NCBI GenBank assembly: GCA_947440895.1 | Contig: CANETO010000192.1 | Location: 1 to 5,030 of the forward strand | Direction: 5' to 3' | Source: Planctomycetaceae bacterium | GTDB lineage: Bacteria > Planctomycetota > Planctomycetia > Pirellulales > UBA1268 | DNA length: 5,030 bases | Part shown: positions 1-5,030 of the stretch, in pieces | Layout: every line of letters begins with the position of its first letter | How positions within the stretch are numbered: the stretch's first letter is position 1 | Made by a program: the position numbers and the translations under genes | Notes under the pieces: generated by a model | The model's input: only the letters and a program-made list of their open reading frames with translations | What the model was told of the DNA's origin: nothing | Database searches by the model: none

Positions 1-1379
1 GGGCCGGATCGCTGCCGGCCGACACGCGGATTGTGGGCTTCTCGCGAACGCCGATGACCGACGACGAGTGGCGGTCATCGCTCCGCGAATCGACCGCCAA
101 ACACGCAGGGGGCGATCCCCTCGACGACGCCTCCTGGCGGAAGTTTGCCCAGACCATCCACTACCAGCCGGGCGACATCGGCCGGTCGGAAGATTTTCAA
201 GGCCTGGCTGATCGGCTGCACACACTCGAAGGCGGGGCCGATTCAACACGGGTCTACTATGTTGCCACCGCCCCGCAGTTCTACGAACCGGTCGTCGCGG
301 CGCTCGGCAGCCACGGCATGGCGGTCGAGACGCACGGCCCGCGCCGGATCGTCGTGGAGAAGCCATTCGGTACCGACCTGACGACGGCCCGGGCCCTCAA
401 CGAACACCTGCACGGGGTCTTCCGTGAAAGCCAGGTCTTTCGCATCGACCACTACCTTGGCAAGGAGTCGGTGCAAAACATCCTGGCACTGCGATTCGCC
501 AACGCGATCTTCGAACCGATCTGGAACCGCCGCTACATCGACCACGTGCAGATCACGGTGGCCGAGGAGGTGGCAGTCGGCCGTCGCGCGAGCTACTACG
601 ACACGGCAGGCGTGCTCCGTGACATGTTTCAGAACCACCTTCTCCAACTGCTGATGGTGACGGCGATGGAAGCGCCGGCGCGATTCAACGCCAGTGCCGT
701 CCGTAACGAGAAGGTCAAGGTGCTCGAGGCGATCCGACCGCTCGACCTCGGCGAGGTGGCGGCGGCCGGGGTTCGCGGGCAATACCGGGGCTATCTCGCC
801 GAGCCGGGCGTGCCGCCGAACAGCGAGACCGCCACCTTCGGCGCGATCCGCCTGGAGGTCGACAACTGGCGGTGGCAGGGCGTGCCGTTCTATCTGCGGA
901 GCGGCAAGGTGATGAGCTGTCGCACCACCCAGATCGTGATTGCCTTCCGGCAGCCGCCACTGGAACTGTTTTCCGATGGCAAACACCACACCGCCCGCGA
1001 GGCCAACCGTCTCGTGATCCAGATTCAGCCAGCCGAGGGCATCCAGCTCCACTTCCACACCAAGGTCCCCGGCGGCGGCATGAAGCTGCGACTGACCGAC
1101 CTCGAGTTCAGCTACTCACGCGAATTCATGGGCCGGCTGCCGGAGGCCTACGAGCCGCTGTTCCTCGACGTGATGACGGGCGACGCCAGCCTCTTTGCCC
1201 GGGCCGACGAGGTGGAAAAGTCGTGGGAGATCATCGATCCATTCGTGCGGGCGTGGGGGTCGGTCGACATGCCGCCGATCGAATCCTACGAAGCGGGTGA
1301 ATGGGGCCCTCTGGCAAGCATCGAATGGATGGCCGCCCAGGGCCGCACCTGGTTCGACACCTGCCCCGTGCTGACGTGA
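1..1379 (+). CDS. zwf: Glucose-6-phosphate dehydrogenase, 5'-truncated by the window edge
   Basis: This enzyme oxidises glucose 6-phosphate to 6-phosphogluconolactone with NADP+ (or NAD+), the entry step of the oxidative pentose phosphate and Entner-Doudoroff routes, in the cytosol. The reading frame is open from base 3 and gives 458 residues. The GTG at 33 is the Val of a family-typical RIVGFSR segment and not a start, so about 35-60 N-terminal residues with the Rossmann nucleotide-binding loop lie upstream. Visible signatures are EKPFG (357-371, the conserved Lys at 360-362), the family active-site motif RIDHYLGK (441-464, substrate-phosphate His at 450-452), the QNH catalytic-base His (636-638), and PFYLRSGK (885-908), which contacts substrate. 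The C-terminal LFARADEVEKSWEIIDP and EWGP motifs are intact, and the gene ends normally at TGA. The dus gene follows directly. I see no frameshift or missing key residue. Confidence 0.97.
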   Translation, partial: AGSLPADTRIVGFSRTPMTDDEWRSSLRESTAKHAGGDPLDDASWRKFAQTIHYQPGDIGRSEDFQGLADRLHTLEGGADSTRVYYVATAPQFYEPVVAALGSHGMAVETHGPRRIVVEKPFGTDLTTARALNEHLHGVFRESQVFRIDHYLGKESVQNILALRFANAIFEPIWNRRYIDHVQITVAEEVAVGRRASYYDTAGVLRDMFQNHLLQLLMVTAMEAPARFNASAVRNEKVKVLEAIRPLDLGEVAAAGVRGQYRGYLAEPGVPPNSETATFGAIRLEVDNWRWQGVPFYLRSGKVMSCRTTQIVIAFRQPPLELFSDGKHHTAREANRLVIQIQPAEGIQLHFHTKVPGGGMKLRLTDLEFSYSREFMGRLPEAYEPLFLDVMTGDASLFARADEVEKSWEIIDPFVRAWGSVDMPPIESYEAGEWGPLASIEWMAAQGRTWFDTCPVLT

Positions 1380-1405
1380 CGACGGGCTCTCGTGACGCTG
1401 CTACG

Positions 1406-2479
1406 ATGACCGGCACCATGCTGGCCCCATTCCAAGCCCCCACGCTGTCGATCGGCGGCATCACGCTCGCCTCCCCGGTGGTGCAGGCTGCGCTCTCGGG
1501 CTACAGCGATCGGGCGATGCGGGTGCTCGCCCGCCGACATGGGGCGGCCTACTCGCTCGGCGAGGTGCTGCTCGACATATTCGTCGCCGTCGTCGGCCGC
1601 AACAAGCGCAACCTCGCCCGCATCGCCGTGGCACCCGAGGAGCATCCGGTCGGCGGCCAGCTCATGGGCTCGAACCCCGACGATTTCCCCCCCGCCGCCC
1701 GCCGGCTCGTGGCGGAGGGATTTGACGTCATCGACATCAACTTCGGCTGCCCGGTGAAGAAGGTGCTCGGCCGCTGCCGCGGCGGCTATCTTCTGAGCGT
1801 GCCGGAGACGGCACTCGAGATCGTGTCGCGGGTCCGCGAGGCCGTGCCACCACATGTGCCCGTCACCCTGAAGATGCGCCGCGGCATCGACGACTCTCCG
1901 GAGAGCGCCGACCGATTCTGGACGATCTTCGACGGAGCGTTTGCGCGGGGCGTCGCCGCCATCACCGTCCACGGCCGCACGGTGCAGCAGAAATATGTCG
2001 GCCCGAGCAACTGGGAGTTCCTCGCCGCCGTGAAGCGACACGCGGGGAGCCGCACTGTGATCGGCTCGGGCGACCTGTTCTCGGCGGAAGCCTGCGTGGC
2101 GATGCTCCGACAGACCGGCGTCGACGGCGTGAGCATTGCGCGGGGAGCGATCGGCAACCCCTGGATCTTTCGGCAGACGCTCCGCCTCCTTGCCGGCGAG
2201 CCCCCGCTGCCACCGCCCACGATTCATGAGCAGGCCGACATGCTCCGCGAACACTTTCAGCTGGCCGAGGAACTGCACGGTGCCGACCTCGCCGGCCGGC
2301 TGATGCGGAAGTTCGCCATCAAGTACGCCAGGCTGCACCCGGACTATCTGCCGGTCCGCACGGCCTTCGTCGACGTGAAGGTGAACGCCAACTGGTCCGA
2401 CGTGCTCGCGCGGTACTACGTCGAAGACGGCCCCGGCCGCGACCCTGCCGCCGACATCGACGAGACGACCGAGTGCTAA
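1406..2479 (+). CDS. dus: tRNA-dihydrouridine synthase (Dus/NifR3 family)
   Basis: This is an FMN-dependent enzyme that reduces uridine to dihydrouridine in the tRNA D-loop region using NAD(P)H. From ATG 1406 it has 357 residues, near the usual 320-350. It has a TIM-barrel body with the catalytic Cys in IDINFGCPVKK (Cys codon 1748-1750, residue 115). It also has TLKMRRG (Lys/Arg of the FMN/substrate site), TVHGRT (His codon 1970-1972), and a phosphate-binding end, GSGD then ARGAIGNPWIF. After the Cys the usual AGSALL-type loop reads CRGGYLL, an unusual variant. The start is uncertain: ATG 1406, ATG 1418 and GTG 1376 (GTGA overlap with the zwf stop) are in frame and none has a clear Shine-Dalgarno. 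The much longer frame from 1301 would overlap zwf by 79 bases and is unlikely. Close spacing suggests co-transcription with zwf. The Dus subfamily (A, B or C) is not settled; the sequence resembles DusB most. Confidence 0.93.
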   Translation: MTGTMLAPFQAPTLSIGGITLASPVVQAALSGYSDRAMRVLARRHGAAYSLGEVLLDIFVAVVGRNKRNLARIAVAPEEHPVGGQLMGSNPDDFPPAARRLVAEGFDVIDINFGCPVKKVLGRCRGGYLLSVPETALEIVSRVREAVPPHVPVTLKMRRGIDDSPESADRFWTIFDGAFARGVAAITVHGRTVQQKYVGPSNWEFLAAVKRHAGSRTVIGSGDLFSAEACVAMLRQTGVDGVSIARGAIGNPWIFRQTLRLLAGEPPLPPPTIHEQADMLREHFQLAEELHGADLAGRLMRKFAIKYARLHPDYLPVRTAFVDVKVNANWSDVLARYYVEDGPGRDPAADIDETTEC

Positions 2480-2511
2480 CGACACGCGAAACCTGCCCTT
2501 CCTGGCCACCT

Positions 2512-2533
2512 GACAGGCGGATGCCTGTCCTTT
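2512..2533 (+). terminator. Probable intrinsic terminator of the zwf-dus transcript
   Basis: A perfect 7-base-pair stem, GACAGGC (2512-2518) and GCCTGTC (2523-2529), closes a GGAT loop. It is followed by CTTTG, a short T run. It lies 32 bases after the dus stop codon. The T run is weak, so termination may be partial or assisted by the hairpins further on. An alternative pairing of CTGAC (2510-2514) with GTCAG (2534-2538) would enclose the same hairpin. Confidence 0.5.
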
Positions 2534-2545
2534 GTCAGCCGCTTG

Positions 2546-2561
2546 GCGGGCTTCCGCCCGC
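2546..2561. repeat. GC hairpin with TTCC loop, possible partial relative of the downstream repeat
   Basis: GCGGGC (2546-2551) and GCCCGC (2556-2561) pair perfectly around a TTCC loop. Its central ten bases, GGCTTCCGCC, are identical to the centre of the hairpin at 2711-2730. The outer stem and flanks differ. It could be a degenerate or truncated copy of the same element, or an independent GC-rich hairpin. The short shared core leaves this open. Confidence 0.45.
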
Positions 2562-2620
2562 TGGTGCTGCCCCAGCCCTCCGGGCCTAGCGCGTCCGTTC
2601 GTCAACGCGTGCGCGTTCCT

Positions 2621-2647
2621 CAAAAAGCCCCGGACGGAAGTCCGGGG
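2621..2647 (-). terminator. Intrinsic terminator of queG, formed by repeat unit A
   Basis: Read on the minus strand, the stem CCCCGGAC-TTCC-GTCCGGGG (2647 down to 2628) is followed immediately by CTTTTTG (2627 down to 2621). This is an 8-base-pair GC-rich hairpin plus a five-T tract, the classic Rho-independent form. It lies about 155 bases past the queG stop codon, with repeat unit B between them. The T tract lies partly outside the conserved unit, so terminator strength is probably particular to this copy. Confidence 0.65.
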
Positions 2648-2733
2648 ACACCGGGTTGTTGGGCGTTTCCCGATTTGCATGGCTCGCGGGATGGTATGCA
2701 CTCCCGGTGTCCCCCGGCTTCCGCCGGGGGCTT
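2625..2733. repeat. Inverted pair of 31-base hairpin units (REP/BIME-like palindromic element)
   Basis: Unit A (2625-2655, + orientation) and unit B (2703-2733, inverted) each start AAGCCCC and end GACACCGGG in their own orientation. Each contains an 8-base-pair hairpin with a GGAA loop (TTCC on the other strand): 2628-2647 in A and 2711-2730 in B. The units match at 27 of 31 positions. The four differences are two paired swaps, G-C to C-G and A-T to G-C, that keep the stem perfect. The inner ends form a perfect 12-base inverted repeat, GGGGACACCGGG (2644-2655) and CCCGGTGTCCCC (2703-2714). The 47-base spacer has its own small stem, TCCCG (2668-2672) with CGGGA (2687-2691). Two REP-like units in opposite orientation between convergent gene ends is the layout of BIMEs. 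The family assignment is inference; no RAYT transposase is in the window. Confidence 0.75.
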
Positions 2734-2803
2734 CGTGTTCGCGTGGCGGGACGCCGGACACAGCCGTGTCACCGGTCCCCACGGGAGTCGCCGGAAACTC
2801 CTG

Positions 2804-4012
2804 CTACGCCAGCGCCCGTTCGATCTCGGCGCGCACGTCGGTGTCGGTCTCGGTCGCCAACCGCTGGGCCAAGGCCGCGTGGGCCCGCTCGGCCACGCCA
2901 TCCGCGTGACGCCATCTCCCGAGCGCCCAGGCAGCCGCCCCACGCACCACCGGCTCCTCATCGGCCAGCGCCGCGGCCAGCGACTCAAACGACGCGGCAT
3001 GCGGACGATTGCCCAGCGCGATCGCCGCCGATCGCAGCAGGCCGCGACGCTTCGCCCGCACCAGCGGTGACCCCTTGAACCGCCGTCGAAAGGTGGCGTC
3101 ATCAAGCTGCAGGAGTTCGGCGAGCTCGAGCGTCGTCGCCCCCTGACGGGGCTGGAATGTCGGGTCGGATGAGCCGGGCGCATGGCGGTTCCACGGACAG
3201 ACTTCCTGACAGATGTCGCAGCCGAAGATCCAGTCCTGCATGCCTGGCCGGAGCGTAGCGGCGATCGCCCCATGGTCTTCGATCGTCAGCGCACTGATGC
3301 AGCGGCTGGCGTCGAGTACGCGGGGCTCCACAAACGCACCGGTCGGACAGGCGTCGAGGCAAGCGGTGCAGCTGCCACAGTGGTCCACCTGAAGCGGCGC
3401 GTCAGCCGGTAGTTCGAGATCGGTGAGAAGGGCCGTCAGAAAAAAGAAACTGCCCGCCTGGGGATCGATCAGCATCGTGTTCTTGCCAAACCAGCCCAGA
3501 CCGGCCAGCCAGGCAAACTCGCGCTCAGCCAGTGGCGCCGAATCGACGACGCCTCGGGTGCGGCAGCCTGGCACCCGAGCCTCTAGCCATGCCGCCAGCA
3601 TGTTGACTCGGCCGCGAAGCAGATCGTGATAGTCATCGCCCCACGCATACCGGGCCACGCGGCCCCGTCCCTGCCCGGCCGCGTCGGCATCCGGACCGGC
3701 ATCTGCGGCAGGGCCGGCGGTGGTCGCATAATCAACGGCCAGCATGATCACGCTCCGCACGCCCGAGAGAAGCTTTTCCGGATCGGCCCGCAGGTGTTCC
3801 TGCCGCTCGAACCAGTGGCGGACCACGCCGGCAAACCCCTGATCGAGCCATTGACGCACCAGATCCTGCCGCGGAGGTGGCCCGGCCGGGGCGATGCCAA
3901 GCCTTGAAAAACCGAGCCGCAACGCCTCCTCCCGGAGTGGCTCGACCAGCCCGCCCCTGTCCTGATCGGCGGTAGGCCCGTTCGCTGCGGAGCAGTCTGC
4001 TGACAGTTCCAT
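2804..4012 (-). CDS. queG: Epoxyqueuosine reductase
   Basis: QueG reduces epoxyqueuosine to queuosine at the wobble position (34) of GUN-anticodon tRNAs, using cobalamin and two 4Fe-4S clusters, in the cytosol. The protein has 402 residues, slightly longer than the usual 350-390. An N-terminal domain (about 22-200) ends in VDSAPLAEREFAWLAGLGWFGK; Asp157 matches the proposed proton donor of the family. The ferredoxin-like part has C212-x2-C215-x2-C218-x3-C222P, then C238, C265-x2-C268-x3-C272PWN, which gives all eight cluster ligands. A HEAT-like tail (about 320-402) is thought to help bind tRNA. An Ala/Asp-rich insert at about 97-115 and roughly 20 extra N-terminal residues are not typical. 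The ATG at 4012 is preferred because the core begins near residue 22, though no clear Shine-Dalgarno precedes it. It stands alone on its strand with no other que gene in view. It ends with TAG and is convergent with dus. Confidence 0.96.
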   Translation of the reverse strand: MELSADCSAANGPTADQDRGGLVEPLREEALRLGFSRLGIAPAGPPPRQDLVRQWLDQGFAGVVRHWFERQEHLRADPEKLLSGVRSVIMLAVDYATTAGPAADAGPDADAAGQGRGRVARYAWGDDYHDLLRGRVNMLAAWLEARVPGCRTRGVVDSAPLAEREFAWLAGLGWFGKNTMLIDPQAGSFFFLTALLTDLELPADAPLQVDHCGSCTACLDACPTGAFVEPRVLDASRCISALTIEDHGAIAATLRPGMQDWIFGCDICQEVCPWNRHAPGSSDPTFQPRQGATTLELAELLQLDDATFRRRFKGSPLVRAKRRGLLRSAAIALGNRPHAASFESLAAALADEEPVVRGAAAWALGRWRHADGVAERAHAALAQRLATETDTDVRAEIERALA

Positions 4013-4071
4013 GGGCTCAAGCGGGACGCCGCCCGCGGCTGTGATGATGGAGATGTGGTTTCGGCACGACA

Positions 4072-4085
4072 GCCAGCGTGCTGGC
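4072..4085. promoter_or_regulatory. 14-base palindrome, possible operator
   Basis: GCCAGC-GT-GCTGGC is a perfect inverted repeat with 6-base arms, centred about 66 bases upstream of the queG start. Its position between divergent genes suits a dimeric regulator. I recognise no specific regulator motif, and GC-rich DNA produces such palindromes by chance. Confidence 0.25.
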
Positions 4086-4357
4086 AGAGGAGGGCGACTG
4101 GGAAGATCGCGGAGCTCACGCCAGCCTGGCTCGCGAGGCGTCCCAGCTCAATCCTACCGGCAGAGCCATCCTAACGACGCACTCCTCTCGGCTCGAACTG
4201 GGCGGCGTGGAACTGCTCTGGACCCACACGGGCCACTCGCTATCCTCCCCCCCGAACGTGTCTTTCCAGGCCCAGACTAGGTCTCGTGTAGGTCCCGATC
4301 GTGCATCCTGATTCGTCGTGCCCAGACCGGTGGCCTGTTTTCCAACTGCTAGCCTGC

Positions 4358-4361
4358 GGAG
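4358..4361 (+). promoter_or_regulatory. Shine-Dalgarno GGAG that fixes the lipoprotein start
   Basis: GGAG lies eight bases before GTG 4370. An in-frame TGA at 4364-4366 excludes any earlier start, so GTG 4370 (or the next codon, TTG 4373) is the first possible one. This is the only clear Shine-Dalgarno among the starts visible in the window. Confidence 0.6.
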
Positions 4362-4369
4362 CTTGAGCC

Positions 4370-5030
4370 GTGTTGAAACTTTCCAGCCGCCCCGAGCCCA
4401 CTCGGCCTCGGCATGATGCAGAGCCCAGAGGCACCACCTCTCCGCTCGGTGACCACGGTTCGTATCTCTGCCTGGCCACGGCGGCCCTCGCAGCCGTGGC
4501 ACTCTTGAGCCTCGCCGGCTGCCAGACGCCCCCGCAGACGGCCGCACCGGCCTATGGCGGCACGGTCGCACCGCCGTCGACCGGCATGATCGGGCAGCCC
4601 GCCGCCTATGGCAGCTACTCTGCGGCCCCGGCAGCCGTTCCTTATCCGGCCGCCCCCGGCTCGGCACCGATGCCCGGCCCGGCCACCAGTTGGCAGAGCG
4701 TGGCACAGCCGGCCGCTCCAGCCGCGAATACCTGGAGCTGGGCACAGTCAGGCAATGCCGCAGCTCCTCCCGCCATCCAGCAGCCGGCGATGCAGGCGCC
4801 GAACATGCAGCAATACAGCAACCAGCTGGCGAACCAGGCGAATCAGTACCAGCAGAGTCTCTCGAACCAGACGCAGCAGTACGCCAACCAACTGCAGGCC
4901 CAGCCGCAGCAGCTTGCGAACCAGGCCCAGCAATCGCTGACCGCGCAGCAGCAACAGCTCACGAACCAGATGCAGAACACGGCGAACCAATACCAGCAGG
5001 GCTTCAACAACCAAGCCCAGCAATTGAACA
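4370..5030 (+). CDS. Predicted lipoprotein with Gln/Asn-rich 11-residue repeats, 3'-truncated by the window edge
   Basis: I do not recognise this gene. From GTG 4370 the frame stays open for 220 codons to the right edge. Residues 1-33 are polar and charged, a long n-region. Residues 34-50 form a hydrophobic stretch rich in Ala and Leu, ending in the lipobox LAGC with Cys51 (codon 4520-4522). This predicts a signal peptidase II lipoprotein anchored in a membrane; Gln at +2 is compatible with outer-membrane sorting by the E. coli rule, whose use here is unknown. Residues 52 to about 145 are rich in Pro, Ala, Gly, Tyr and Ser and probably disordered. From residue 150 onward an Ala/Gln/Asn-dominated tract has an 11-residue periodicity, probably helical. 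There is no Trp or charged residue in that tract; the linker has three Trp, in the TSWQS and NTWSWAQ segments. A surface or periplasmic structural role is a guess. Transcription is probably monocistronic from the intergenic region upstream. Confidence 0.8.
   Translation, partial: MLKLSSRPEPTRPRHDAEPRGTTSPLGDHGSYLCLATAALAAVALLSLAGCQTPPQTAAPAYGGTVAPPSTGMIGQPAAYGSYSAAPAAVPYPAAPGSAPMPGPATSWQSVAQPAAPAANTWSWAQSGNAAAPPAIQQPAMQAPNMQQYSNQLANQANQYQQSLSNQTQQYANQLQAQPQQLANQAQQSLTAQQQQLTNQMQNTANQYQQGFNNQAQQLN
4817..5030 (+). repeat. 33-base (11-residue) degenerate tandem repeats inside the lipoprotein gene
   Basis: Six full units begin at 4817, 4850, 4883, 4916, 4949 and 4982, and a seventh begins at 5015 and is cut by the edge. 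At position 1 the residues are mostly small (S,Q,A,A,Q,A,A), at position 4 mostly large and hydrophobic (L,L,L,A,L,Y,L), at position 8 A,T,P,L,M,F and at position 11 Y,Y,L,Q,T,Q. The remaining positions are almost all Gln or Asn. The 1-4-8-11 spacing is that of hendecad helices. The DNA copies are degenerate, with mixed CAG/CAA and AAC/AAT codons, so the protein pattern is conserved better than the bases. Confidence 0.7.

Larger units (their letters stand above)
2480..2803. other. Convergent intergenic region rich in palindromes, no credible gene
   Basis: The region separates the ends of dus (+) and queG (-). Open frames crossing it are shadows or chance frames that run into the neighbouring genes, and none gives a recognisable protein. 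It contains at least five inverted repeats: 2512-2529, 2546-2561, 2604-2617 (AACGCG-TG-CGCGTT), 2628-2647 and 2711-2730. A weaker imperfect one lies at 2757-2770 (GACAC-AGCC-GTGTC). Termination of two converging transcripts explains part of this, but not the paired repeat at 2625-2733. Confidence 0.8.
4013..4369. other. Divergent intergenic region between queG and the lipoprotein gene
   Basis: Promoters for queG (leftward) and for the lipoprotein gene (rightward) should lie in these 357 bases, but I find no strong -35/-10 pair. A 14-base palindrome occurs at 4072-4085. A GCGGG/CCCGC hairpin (4021-4036) lies eight bases upstream of the queG start codon, in its presumed leader. A run of seven C occurs at 4247-4253. 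A 77-codon frame from GTG 4078 to 4311 is open but matches nothing I recognise and lacks a ribosome-binding site, so I do not call it a gene. Confidence 0.6.

Noticed and set aside
243..1058. 271-codon minus-strand frame opposite zwf
   Set aside because: It is fully antisense to conserved zwf motifs, and its protein has no recognisable domain.
1301..1405. N-terminal extension of dus from ATG 1301
   Set aside because: It would overlap the conserved C-terminus of zwf by 79 bases and adds residues absent from the Dus family.
1687..1693. Run of seven C inside dus, a possible slippage site
   Set aside because: The frame is intact on both sides and the motifs continue normally. In GC-rich DNA such runs are common.
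1286..2782. 498-codon open frame on the minus strand, opposite dus
   Set aside because: It is antisense to a clearly recognised Dus enzyme, runs into the palindromic region, is rich in Arg/His/Gly without any family motif, and is the usual GC-rich shadow frame.
2620..3273. 217-codon minus-strand frame overlapping the end of queG
   Set aside because: It is in a different frame from the motif-bearing queG, and its C-terminal part is translated from the palindromic repeats.
4219..4246. Possible promoter TGGACC, 16 bases, TATCCT
   Set aside because: Each box matches the sigma-70 consensus at only four of six positions, and the site lies 124 bases before the start codon; this is expected by chance.
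4332..4350. Possible sigma-54 (-24/-12) site in the TGGCCTG...CTGCT stretch
   Set aside because: The GG and GC doublets are not ten bases apart as the sigma-54 site requires.
4116..4745. 209-codon minus-strand frame across the intergenic region and the lipoprotein start
   Set aside because: It is Arg/Ser/Pro-rich with no motif, and it opposes the lipobox-bearing gene.
4748..5023. 91-codon minus-strand frame rich in Leu and Val that looks like a membrane or coiled-coil protein
   Set aside because: It is the reverse complement of the Gln/Asn repeat: CAG and AAC codons read backwards give Leu and Val. The plus-strand frame has a start, a Shine-Dalgarno, a signal peptide and a lipobox.

Overview
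The window is GC-rich, densely coding bacterial chromosome. It holds four protein genes and two structured intergenic regions. The composition, weak or absent Shine-Dalgarno sequences on two of the genes, a divergent Dus active-site loop and GC-rich palindromic repeats between genes together suggest a planctomycete (Pirellula-like). That assignment is an inference from style and not from a marker gene.

Left part (1-2479, + strand): the 3' nine-tenths of zwf (glucose-6-phosphate dehydrogenase, start lost off the left edge) is followed after about 26 bases, or with a 4-base overlap if a GTG start is used, by a tRNA-dihydrouridine synthase gene. The two are probably one transcription unit. Zwf makes NADPH, and Dus enzymes consume NAD(P)H to reduce tRNA uridines.

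Middle (2480-2803): a 324-base convergent intergenic region, free of credible genes and full of palindromes. It contains a probable dus terminator and a GC hairpin with a TTCC loop. It also contains a pair of 31-base hairpin units in inverted orientation, 47 bases apart. The two units differ at four positions only, and those four form two compensatory base-pair swaps in the stem, so the structure seems to be conserved. One unit is also a textbook intrinsic terminator for the opposite-strand gene. The pair looks like a REP/BIME-type element.

Right-middle (2804-4012, - strand): queG, epoxyqueuosine reductase, the last step of queuosine synthesis in tRNA. It carries two 4Fe-4S cluster motifs and a C-terminal HEAT-like tail. 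Two tRNA-modification genes thus face each other tail to tail.

Right (4013-5030): a 357-base divergent intergenic region with one 14-base palindrome leads to a GTG-started gene that runs off the right edge. It encodes a predicted lipoprotein (lipobox LAGC, Cys51) with a Pro/Ala/Tyr-rich linker, then a Gln/Asn-rich tract with a clear 11-residue (33-base) periodicity. This gene is the least explained item in the window. I see no mobile element, CRISPR array, rRNA or tRNA gene.
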